From: Hylemonella sp. UBA2468
Lineage (GTDB): Bacteria > Pseudomonadota > Gammaproteobacteria > Burkholderiales > Burkholderiaceae_C
Reading direction: 5' to 3'
Length of the DNA: 8,650 bases
Assembly: GCA_002342165.1 (NCBI GenBank)
Contig: DDPM01000048.1
Span: 7,046-15,695 of the forward strand
Positions 1-4,871 of the stretch are shown here, in pieces. The position numbers and the translations under genes were made by a program. The notes below the pieces were generated by a model. It was not told the origin of the DNA and searched no databases. It was given only the letters and a program-made list of their open reading frames with translations. How positions within the stretch are numbered: the stretch's first letter is position 1; each line of letters opens with the position of its first letter.

Positions 1-408
1 AAGTGGATAGACACCCACGTCATGAACCAAGACTTTCTGGCTTGGGTGGGGCAGGGCGTGATTGCCGACCGGTCGCTCGAGCAGTTGAGTGCCAGCGACC
101 GGGGCATTGTGGCCATGCGCCGCCGGTTTTTTGAGGAGCTAGACGCTTTAGAAGACGGGCAAGAACCCAAGGGGCTCATCCGCGACCCTTTGCGAAACGT
201 AAAAGTGCCGCTGCCCATGGTGTACGGCGACCAAGTCACCCAAAGCCGCACGCTCTCAGAAATTGCAGCCCATCCCACGCTCAAAGCCTTTTACACCTCG
301 TATATTTTTCAGGCCGGTCAGCCCGACTGGGTCAAGCAACTGGCCTCAGAAGCGCTGGGTTTTCAGGTGGGCGAATTTGATGGCGTGGTGGTGCCGCGCC
401 AGGCTTGA
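1..408 (+). CDS. Aromatic ring-hydroxylating dioxygenase alpha subunit, C-terminal part (5' truncated by window)
   Basis: The reading frame is open from base 1 and ends at a TGA (406-408), giving 135 residues with no start; the Met encoded at base 22 is internal. The text NQDFLAWVGQG, then IADRSLEQL, SASDRGI and MRRRFFEEL matches the C-terminal region of Rieske non-haem iron oxygenase alpha subunits of the phthalate 4,5-dioxygenase/LigXa (O-demethylase) type. Such enzymes hydroxylate or demethylate aromatic carboxylates using electrons from a partner reductase. The Rieske cluster (CxH...CxxH) and the iron ligands would lie upstream, so substrate cannot be inferred. The last 60 or so residues (PMVYGDQV onward) look less conserved. 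No hairpin terminator follows; the mazEF leader begins about 30 bases downstream. The family call is good, the substrate unknown. Confidence 0.8.
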   Translation, partial: KWIDTHVMNQDFLAWVGQGVIADRSLEQLSASDRGIVAMRRRFFEELDALEDGQEPKGLIRDPLRNVKVPLPMVYGDQVTQSRTLSEIAAHPTLKAFYTSYIFQAGQPDWVKQLASEALGFQVGEFDGVVVPRQA

Positions 409-440
409 GGAATCAAGGTTTGCACAAAATCAAAGCTGCG

Positions 441-475
441 CCTGACCGTAGCCTTGACAAGCAAACTCGGTCAGG
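441..475 (+). promoter_or_regulatory. Inverted repeat around the -35 box, putative MazE/MazEF operator
   Basis: CCTGACCG (441-448) and CGGTCAGG (468-475) are perfect 8-bp inverted arms separated by 19 bases, with the TTGACA -35 box (454-459) between them. Arm centres are 27 bases apart. AbrB-fold antitoxins with their toxin commonly bind palindromes in their own promoter, so this is a natural autorepression site. The symmetry is seen directly; binding is inferred. There is no T-tract after it, so a terminator is unlikely. Confidence 0.5.
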
Positions 476-481
476 GATAAC
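454..481 (+). promoter_or_regulatory. Sigma70-type promoter of mazEF
   Basis: A consensus TTGACA -35 (454-459) is followed after 16 bases by GATAAC (476-481), which matches four of six TATAAT positions; TAACAT (478-483, 18-base spacer) is an alternative. Transcription would start near 488, leaving a very short leader of about 16 bases before the mazE ATG. If it starts there, the hairpin at 484-502 would be only partly present in the transcript. Confidence 0.55.
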
Positions 482-483
482 AT

Positions 484-502
484 TGTTGCAACAGGAGCAA
501 CA
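484..502 (+). promoter_or_regulatory. Inverted repeat placing the mazE ribosome-binding site in a loop
   Basis: TGTTGC (484-489) and GCAACA (497-502) can pair as a 6-bp stem with a 7-base loop, AACAGGA. The Shine-Dalgarno AGGAG (493-497) lies in that loop and overlaps the right arm by one base. The ATG at 504 follows directly. TGTTGCAACA (484-493) is also a 10-bp perfect palindrome on its own, so the element could instead be a DNA operator over the transcription start. Confidence 0.4.
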
Positions 503-503
503 C

Positions 504-758
504 ATGGAAGTAGCCATTCGCAACATAGGAAATAGCAAAGGGGTGGTTCTGCCCAAGCCTTTACTGGCTCAAGCTGGTCTGGAGGGGCATGCAACCGCGA
601 GCATCGTGGTGGAGAACGGCTCCATAGTCTTGCGCAAACCCGTCAAATCCGTTCGGGAGGGTTGGGCCGAGGCGGCAGCTGCTGTGGCAGCCAACAGGGG
701 GGATTCCTTGCTGATGGGGGAATTTGGCAACTCTGATGACGTCGAGTTTTCTTGGTGA
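504..758 (+). CDS. mazE: MazE-type (AbrB-fold) antitoxin
   Basis: This 84-residue protein is the antitoxin that binds and neutralises the downstream MazF-type ribonuclease and probably represses the operon. Residues 1-45 (EVAIRNIGNSKGVVLPKPLL...) form the swapped-hairpin AbrB/MazE DNA-binding domain, with the typical IGNSKGVVLPK core. Residues 48-84 form an acidic, Ala-rich tail that in the family wraps around the toxin. The ATG at 504 is chosen because AGGAG lies 6 bases upstream and the AbrB domain begins at once; the frame extends further upstream without supporting homology. The stop overlaps the mazF start by the four bases GTGA, which gives translational coupling. The family call is firm; the exact TA subfamily is not determined. 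Confidence 0.88.
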   Translation: MEVAIRNIGNSKGVVLPKPLLAQAGLEGHATASIVVENGSIVLRKPVKSVREGWAEAAAAVAANRGDSLLMGEFGNSDDVEFSW

Positions 759-1072
759 ATCGCGGCGAGATTTGGCTGGTGAACCTGGACCCTACCGTAG
801 GTAGCGAAATCCAGAAGTCTCGTCCTTGCGTTGTGCTGTCACCTGCCGAGTTGAACGACACGCTTCGCACCGTGATCGTCGCGCCCATGACCTCAAAGGG
901 TTTTGCTGCCCCGTTCAGGGTGCCGGTGACGCATGCGGGCACCAAGGGACTAATCCTTTTGGATCAGCTTCGAACAGTCGATAAGGTTCGAATGTCCAAG
1001 CGGCTTGGCGCTGTATCCGCAAAAACAATGGCTGCTGCGTTGAAGACTCTTCAAGAAGTTTTCGCAGAATAA
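755..1072 (+). CDS. mazF: MazF/PemK-type mRNA interferase toxin
   Basis: This 105-residue protein has the MazF/PemK fold signature from its first residues: RGEIWLVNLDPTVGSEIQKSRPCVVLSP, interrupted here only by description of its parts: the RGEIW strand (3-7), a conserved GSE (16-18) and KSRP (21-24). R23 and T46 (in VAPMTS) align with the catalytic Arg and Thr of MazF endoribonucleases, which cut single-stranded mRNA at short motifs in the cytoplasm. The length is normal for the family, and no frameshift or lost catalytic residue is visible, so it should be active. The GTG at 755 is preferred because it overlaps the mazE TGA; a TTG at 752 is the alternative and adds one residue. Cleavage specificity cannot be read from the sequence. 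Confidence 0.9.
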   Translation: MNRGEIWLVNLDPTVGSEIQKSRPCVVLSPAELNDTLRTVIVAPMTSKGFAAPFRVPVTHAGTKGLILLDQLRTVDKVRMSKRLGAVSAKTMAAALKTLQEVFAE

Positions 1073-1082
1073 GGGGATTCTG
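1065..1082. repeat. Short inverted repeat across the mazF stop and tRNA 3' boundary
   Basis: CAGAAT (1065-1070) and ATTCTG (1077-1082) are inverted with a 6-base loop. The mazF TAA (1070-1072) sits at the stem-loop junction, and on the minus strand the repeat begins one base past the encoded CCA of the tRNA. Neither strand has a clear T-tract, so it is at best a weak terminator or a processing signal. Confidence 0.3.
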
Positions 1083-1083
1083 T

Positions 1084-1158
1084 TGGTGCCCCCGACAGGA
1101 ATCGAACCTGTATCTGCCCCTTAGGAGGGGGCCGTTCTATCCATTGAACTACGGAGAC
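1084..1158 (-). tRNA. tRNA-Arg (anticodon CCT)
   Basis: The minus strand folds as a complete cloverleaf. The acceptor stem pairs GTCTCCG (5') with CGGGGGC (3') using two G-U pairs, with discriminator A and an encoded CCA. The D arm has GTTC/GAAC. The anticodon stem GCCCC/GGGGC encloses the loop CTCCTAA, giving anticodon CCT, which reads the rare Arg codon AGG. The T arm has ACAGG/CCTGT around TTCGATT. The gene lies 29 bases downstream of the VWA stop codon on the same strand, and its 3' end faces mazF. Confidence 0.95.
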
Positions 1159-1173
1159 CCGATTTGCCGAGTC

Positions 1174-1202
1174 ATTTTAAGGTGGCGTTATTTGCTTAAC
1201 TG
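1174..1202 (-). promoter_or_regulatory. Possible tRNA-Arg promoter
   Basis: On the minus strand TAAAAT (1174-1179) matches five of six -10 positions and lies 15 bases before the tRNA 5' end. The hexamer 17 bases further upstream (CAGTTA, 1197-1202) is a poor -35. The tRNA may instead, or also, be read through from the VWA operon. Confidence 0.25.
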
Positions 1203-2372
1203 CCGCATGGCGGCTTCTAGGCCTTGCAGGCTTAAGGGGTACATACGCTGGCTCATCAGTTGCTGGATGATGCTGATGCTCTGTCTGTAAGGCCAGACGC
1301 CCGTGGGTTCAGGGTTGATCCACGCAAAGTTAGGAAACGCGTGGGTCAGGCGTTGCAGCCATTCGGCTCCGGGCTCCTCGTTGTGGTATTCCACGCTGCC
1401 GCCGGGCTGAATAATTTCGTAGGGGCTCATGGTGGCGTCGCCCACCAGTATCAGTTTGTAGTCTTTGTTGTACTTTCGGATGATGTCCCAGGTGGCAAAC
1501 TTTTCGGCATGGCGGCGGCGGTTGTGCTTCCACATAAAGTCGTACACGCAGTTGTGGAAATAATATAACTCCAAGTGCTTGAACTCGCTTTTGGTGGCGC
1601 TAAACAGTTCTTCTACCCGGCCCACGTGTTCGTCCATGGTGCCGCCCACGTCCATCAGCAGCAGCACTTTGACGTGGTTGTGCCGCTCGGGCACCATTTT
1701 GATGTCCAGGTACCCCGCATTGGCGGCGGTGCTGCGTATGGTGTGGTCTAGGTCCAGCTCCAGTTCGTTGCCCTCGCGGGCAAATCGGCGCAGACGGCGC
1801 AGCGCGACTTTGATGTTGCGGGTGCCCAATTCTTGAGTGTCGTCATAGTCTTTGTAGGCGCGTTGCTCCCACACCTTAACGGCGCTTTTATGACCCCCTT
1901 GGCCGCCAATGCGGATGCCTTGCGGGTTGTAGCCGCTGTGGCCAAAGGGAGATGTGCCGCCGGTGCCTATCCATTTGTTGCCGCCCTCGTGCCGTTCTTT
2001 TTGCTCTTCAAAGCGCTTTTTAAGGGTTTGCATCAGCTCGTCCCAGCCCATTTTTTGAATGGCAGCTTTTTGTTCGGGGGTGAGGTCACGCTCTAGAGCT
2101 TTGCGCAGCCAATCTAGGGGCACCTCTTGGGTAAAGTCGGCCACCAACTCCACGCCCTTGAAGTAAGCGCCAAAAGCACGGTCAAATTTGTCGAAGTGTT
2201 TTTCGTCCTTGACCAGCGTGGTGCGGCTTAAAAAATAAAAGTCATCCACCGCGCACGCGCCACCCTGCGGCCCCACCACACCAGACTGAAGCGCCTCTAA
2301 AAGCATCAGGTACTCTTTGACTGACACCGGCAGCTGGGCTGCGCGCAGGGTGTAAAAAAAGTCGAGGAGCAT
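1188..2372 (-). CDS. CoxE-like VWA domain protein, partner of MoxR ATPase
   Basis: This 394-residue protein resembles VWA proteins of the CoxE group, which work with MoxR AAA+ ATPases as chaperone-like pairs; CoxE with CoxD matures CO dehydrogenase. Residues 1-125 are a mostly helical N-terminal region (MLLDFFYTLRAAQLPVSVKE). Residues 129-165 are a Gly-rich linker (GTGGTSPFGHSGYNPQG). The VWA domain starts near 232. Its metal-site motif is DVGGT (241-245) rather than DxSxS, with GDATMSPYE (311-319) as the later acidic loop. No signal peptide or membrane segment is seen, so it is probably cytoplasmic. The ATG at 2372 starts the conserved-looking N-terminus but has no good Shine-Dalgarno. It is the last protein gene of the minus-strand operon, 25 bases after the small membrane gene. 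The client protein is unknown. Confidence 0.82.
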   Translation of the reverse strand: MLLDFFYTLRAAQLPVSVKEYLMLLEALQSGVVGPQGGACAVDDFYFLSRTTLVKDEKHFDKFDRAFGAYFKGVELVADFTQEVPLDWLRKALERDLTPEQKAAIQKMGWDELMQTLKKRFEEQKERHEGGNKWIGTGGTSPFGHSGYNPQGIRIGGQGGHKSAVKVWEQRAYKDYDDTQELGTRNIKVALRRLRRFAREGNELELDLDHTIRSTAANAGYLDIKMVPERHNHVKVLLLMDVGGTMDEHVGRVEELFSATKSEFKHLELYYFHNCVYDFMWKHNRRRHAEKFATWDIIRKYNKDYKLILVGDATMSPYEIIQPGGSVEYHNEEPGAEWLQRLTHAFPNFAWINPEPTGVWPYRQSISIIQQLMSQRMYPLSLQGLEAAMRQLSK

Positions 2373-2397
2373 GTTGTTGAGAAGGGCTTAAAAACGT

Positions 2398-2634
2398 TTA
2401 TTGGGGCGGCTCTTTTCGGTTGCGCCACTTGCGTGCCAGCTGCAAACCCAGACCGCCCCCTATGCTCACCAACACAATGCCGCCAATGCTGTCGGTGTTG
2501 TAGCCTGGGGCAAACACATCCCAGCCCAGCAGTTGGCCAGCCCAAAAGCCCAGCAAGGCGCCGCCCACAAAGCCAATGGCGTCGGACAAGCCCTCTTTAA
2601 CAAGTTGATTCAAGTCGGGCGGCGTAATGGACAT
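2398..2634 (-). CDS. Small glycine-rich membrane protein between moxR and VWA genes
   Basis: This 78-residue protein has two likely membrane segments, about 19-37 (AIGFVGGALLGFWAGQLLG) and 48-67 (rich in Gly, Val and Ile, including VSIGGGLGLQ). A loop containing FAPGYNTD lies between them, and the tail is basic (ARKWRNRK). The Gly spacing recalls glycine-zipper and YeaQ/GlsB-like small membrane proteins, but I cannot assign a family firmly. The start at 2634 is chosen because it lies 4 bases after the moxR stop; a longer frame reaching back to 2715 would overlap moxR and gives Cys-rich residues without plausibility. Its tight position in the operon suggests that it anchors or assists the MoxR/VWA pair at the membrane, which is inference. 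Confidence 0.72.
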   Translation of the reverse strand: MSITPPDLNQLVKEGLSDAIGFVGGALLGFWAGQLLGWDVFAPGYNTDSIGGIVLVSIGGGLGLQLARKWRNRKEPPQ

Positions 2635-2638
2635 AGTT

Positions 2639-3493
2639 TTAGCGGTGGTTGCGCTGCATGTGCAACAGTTTTTCAAACAAAGACACATCTTGCTCGTTTT
2701 TGAGCAAAGCGCCAATTAAAGGGGGAAGGGTTACGCGGTCGTCGCCGCTTTGCAGGGCCGAAAGCGGTATGTCTTCGGCCAACAAGAGTTTGAGCCAATC
2801 CAAAAGTTCGCTGGTGGAAGGCTTTTTTTTCAGGCCGGGTAAGTTACGGGTGTCAAAAAAAGTTTTCATGGCCGCGGTGAGCAGCTCTTGCTTGAGGTTT
2901 GGAAAATGCACATCCACAATGCGCTTCATGGTGTCGGCATCAGGAAACTTGATGTAGTGGAAAAAGCAGCGGCGCAAAAAGGCGTCGGGCAGTTCTTTTT
3001 CGTTGTTGGACGTAATAAACACCAGCGGACGGTGTTGGGCGCGAATCAGCTCGCGGGTTTCGTAACAGTAAAACTCCATGCGGTCGAGTTCGCGCAGCAA
3101 GTCGTTGGGAAACTCAATGTCGGCTTTGTCAATTTCGTCAATCAGCAGGGCCACGGGCTCATTGGCAGTAAACGCTTGCCACAGTACGCCTTTGACTATG
3201 TAGTTGTGAATGTTTTTGACTCGCTCACCTCCGTCAAGCTCGGCCAATTGGCTGTCGCGCAGGCGGCTGACGGCGTCGTATTCGTACAAGCCTTGCTGAG
3301 CTTTGGTGGTGGATTTGATGTGCCACTGCAGCAAGGGCAGTCCTAAGGCCTGAGACACTTCTTCAGCCAGCATGGTTTTACCGGTGCCGGGCTCGCCTTT
3401 AACCAGCAAAGGCCGCTTGAGGGTGATGGCCGCGTTGACGGCGAGCATCAGGTCTTGCGTGGCCACGTAGTTGGAGGTGCCTTGGAATTTCAT
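2639..3493 (-). CDS. MoxR-family AAA+ ATPase
   Basis: This 284-residue protein is a single AAA+ module of MoxR type. The Walker A motif is GEPGTGKT (33-40) and Walker B is LLIDEID (116-122). The sensor 1 region is FITSNN (159-164), and the arginine-finger segment is FLRRC (172-176). The C-terminal lid holds KKKPSTSELLDWLKLL. ATP hydrolysis by the hexamer would remodel client proteins together with a VWA partner, here the gene two positions downstream. The ATG at 3493 gives the usual short N-terminus (MKFQGTSNYVAT). The Shine-Dalgarno is weak. It is the first gene of the operon and is divergent from the cytochrome gene across 95 bases. The family is certain; the substrate is not known. Confidence 0.92.
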   Translation of the reverse strand: MKFQGTSNYVATQDLMLAVNAAITLKRPLLVKGEPGTGKTMLAEEVSQALGLPLLQWHIKSTTKAQQGLYEYDAVSRLRDSQLAELDGGERVKNIHNYIVKGVLWQAFTANEPVALLIDEIDKADIEFPNDLLRELDRMEFYCYETRELIRAQHRPLVFITSNNEKELPDAFLRRCFFHYIKFPDADTMKRIVDVHFPNLKQELLTAAMKTFFDTRNLPGLKKKPSTSELLDWLKLLLAEDIPLSALQSGDDRVTLPPLIGALLKNEQDVSLFEKLLHMQRNHR

Positions 3494-3538
3494 GCGGTTT
3501 TTATATCAGGAAGAAAAAGGGGTGAAGAAAGCCACCCA

Positions 3539-3544
3539 TATAAT
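3539..3544 (+). promoter_or_regulatory. -10 box for the cytochrome c gene
   Basis: A perfect TATAAT lies 44 bases before the cytochrome ATG in the 95-base divergent intergenic region. No TTGACA-like hexamer is present 16-18 bases upstream (that position is purine-rich, AAAGGG), so an activator may be needed, or the match is chance. The same AT-rich stretch may serve the moxR operon on the other strand, but no clear box is seen there. Confidence 0.4.
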
Positions 3545-3588
3545 CGAAAGCTGTGTTTTAACCACCACGGGCTGATTGTCCACGCAAA

Positions 3589-4251
3589 ATGAACAAACTG
3601 TTGCTGACGCTCTCCTCCCTGCTTGTCACCACCCTGACGGCTGTTTCTGTCCAAGCTCAAGAGATCCAGGGCGACGCTAAAGCCGGCGAGACCAAAATTG
3701 CAATGTGCATCGGCTGCCATGGCATAAAGGGCTATCAGGCCAGCTTTCCAGAGGTGTACAAAGTCCCGAAAATTTCGGGCCAAAACGCCAAATACATTGT
3801 GGCTTCGCTTAATGCTTACAAGCAGGGTGAGCGCAAGCACCCCAGCATGCGCGGCATTGCCCAGAGCCTGACCGACCAAGACATGGCGGACTTGGCTGCC
3901 TATTACGAGCTTCATGGCAAAACTGAAACGGTTGCAGAAGCCAAAATTCCCGAAGCACCCGCCAAAGTGGCCGAGTTGCTTAAAAAAGGCGCTTGCGCGT
4001 CATGCCATGGCGAAAGCTTCAACAAGCCTGTCAGCGATGCCTACCCCAAAGTTGCAGGTCAGCATGCGGACTACCTGTATGTGGCTCTAAAGTCTTATAA
4101 AACAGAAGGCAATGCCACTTGGGGTCGTGCCAATGGCATCATGGGCGGCATTGCCAAGCAGTTTTCTAATGCCGAGCTCAAGCAAATTGCGGGTTATGTA
4201 AGCAACATGCCCGGCGACGTCAAAACCGTCCCACAAAGCCGCTTCCGCTAA
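3589..4251 (+). CDS. Periplasmic dihaem cytochrome c, c4-like
   Basis: This 220-residue protein carries electrons in the periplasm, in this family usually from the bc1 complex to terminal oxidases. Residues 1-23 are a Sec signal peptide with cleavage after VQA. Two c-type haem sites follow, CIGCH (40-44) and CASCH (136-140), each at the start of a cytochrome c domain. Likely distal Met ligands are M87 (SMRGIA) and M185 (IMGGIA). The two-domain repeat and length fit cytochrome c4/c553. The ATG at 3589 is set by the signal peptide; no strong Shine-Dalgarno precedes it. It is divergent from moxR and convergent with DUF1841. Its electron partner cannot be told from this window. Confidence 0.9.
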   Translation: MNKLLLTLSSLLVTTLTAVSVQAQEIQGDAKAGETKIAMCIGCHGIKGYQASFPEVYKVPKISGQNAKYIVASLNAYKQGERKHPSMRGIAQSLTDQDMADLAAYYELHGKTETVAEAKIPEAPAKVAELLKKGACASCHGESFNKPVSDAYPKVAGQHADYLYVALKSYKTEGNATWGRANGIMGGIAKQFSNAELKQIAGYVSNMPGDVKTVPQSRFR

Positions 4252-4262
4252 GAAGCCGCCTC

Positions 4263-4287
4263 AGCTAAGCAGCCCTTCGGCTTAGCT
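4263..4287. other. Stem-loop at the convergent gene ends
   Basis: AGCTAAGC (4263-4270) and GCTTAGCT (4280-4287) form a perfect 8-bp stem with a 9-base loop, 11 bases after the cytochrome stop. The right arm overlaps the DUF1841 stop codon (4286-4288, minus). There is no T-tract on either strand, so it may stabilise 3' ends rather than terminate. An alternative inner stem, AGCC/GGCT around CTTC, is possible. Confidence 0.45.
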
Positions 4288-4750
4288 AATCTCGCGTGGC
4301 GTTTCTCTGAACGCAGGCGATGTAAGCCGCCCCATCGGGCGGCTTACCTTTTTGTTGGCTTTCCATCACCATACGACCCAGACATTGCATGACCTCGTGG
4401 TGCGCGGTATGCAGTGAGTTGCGTCTTGCGCTCAGCAGTTCTACCGCCTGGCGGATGCCGCGGGGTTGGTCAATGCTGCATTGCTCGCTGATGGACAAGT
4501 GCATGGACAAGTGCAAAAACGGGTTGTCTCGGTTCGGGTCCACCTGCTCCATATTTCGCAGGGCACCGTCCAGGTCGGCCAGCTCGGCGTGGTATTCGGG
4601 ATGTTCGTCGATCCAACTACGCACCAACTCTTCCAGGGGCGATAAGTTCAAACCCGCCAACCCTTCCTGCACAACCGCAGCGCCATGGGTTTTGGCGAAC
4701 ACCCCGCAAAAGAAACGGCGCACATCGGCTTGGGTGGGCTGTATCAACAT
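4286..4750 (-). CDS. DUF1841 family protein
   Basis: This 154-residue protein of unknown function matches what I recall of the beta/gamma-proteobacterial DUF1841 family. The family landmarks seen are an N-terminal QADVRRFFCGVF, HPEYHAELADLD (50-61), NPFLHLSMHLSI (76-87), SIDQPRGIR (92-100) and the C-terminal CLGRMVMESQQ and PPDGAAY (137-143). Several conserved His residues (50, 54, 80, 84) could bind metal, but this is speculative. The ATG at 4750 is chosen because the family starts shortly before QxxVRRFF; a Met codon at 4798 is possible, and neither has a clear Shine-Dalgarno. No signal peptide is expected from this start. It is divergent from pcaI (121 bases apart) and convergent with the cytochrome gene, whose terminator lies within its last codons. 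Confidence 0.8.
   Translation of the reverse strand: MLIQPTQADVRRFFCGVFAKTHGAAVVQEGLAGLNLSPLEELVRSWIDEHPEYHAELADLDGALRNMEQVDPNRDNPFLHLSMHLSISEQCSIDQPRGIRQAVELLSARRNSLHTAHHEVMQCLGRMVMESQQKGKPPDGAAYIACVQRNATRD
4322..4353 (+). terminator. Intrinsic terminator of the cytochrome c gene, inside DUF1841 codons
   Basis: GTAAGCCGCCC (4322-4332) pairs perfectly with GGGCGGCTTAC (4337-4347) around the loop CATC. This 11-bp GC-rich stem is followed by C and five T (4349-4353) on the plus strand, a classic rho-independent terminator 71 bases after the cytochrome stop. On the minus strand the same bases encode the GKPPDGAAY segment of DUF1841, and the stem is not followed by a T-tract, so it should act in one direction. 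Confidence 0.85.
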
Positions 4751-4795
4751 GGAGGCATTATGTCGGGTGGCCTCATGTGGAGGGCTTGCACGATT

Positions 4796-4801
4796 CATAA
4801 T
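4796..4801 (+). promoter_or_regulatory. Weak candidate -10 box for the pca operon
   Basis: CATAAT matches five of six -10 positions and lies 70 bases before the pcaI ATG in the 121-base divergent region (4751-4871). The expected -35 position (TCATGT, 4773-4778) is poor, which would fit activator-dependent control. No regulator gene is in the window. Nothing else definite is seen in this gap. Confidence 0.25.
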
Positions 4802-4871
4802 GGCGGCTTGAACAAAAGGGCGGTAGATGGGCGGTACTCGCACCAGCTGCTGCCCATATGCAGGAGTCAAG

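Noticed and set aside
2888..3346. 152-codon open frame on the plus strand antisense to moxR
   Set aside because: It lies wholly opposite a clear AAA+ gene with all its motifs, and its translation shows no recognisable family; it is a shadow frame.
3490..3915. 141-codon minus-strand frame opposite the cytochrome gene and reaching the moxR start
   Set aside because: The cytochrome on the plus strand has a signal peptide and two haem motifs, and the opposite frame resembles no family.
4491..4514. Exact tandem duplication of a 12-base unit (ATGGACAAGTGC twice)
   Set aside because: It encodes LHLS-MHLS of DUF1841 on the minus strand, a segment I recall as conserved in the family, so it is coding sequence rather than a recent repeat expansion.
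4827..4871. Upstream extension of pcaI by 15 residues
   Set aside because: The residues are Cys/Pro-rich and unlike PcaI N-termini, while AGGAG is well placed for the ATG at 4872.
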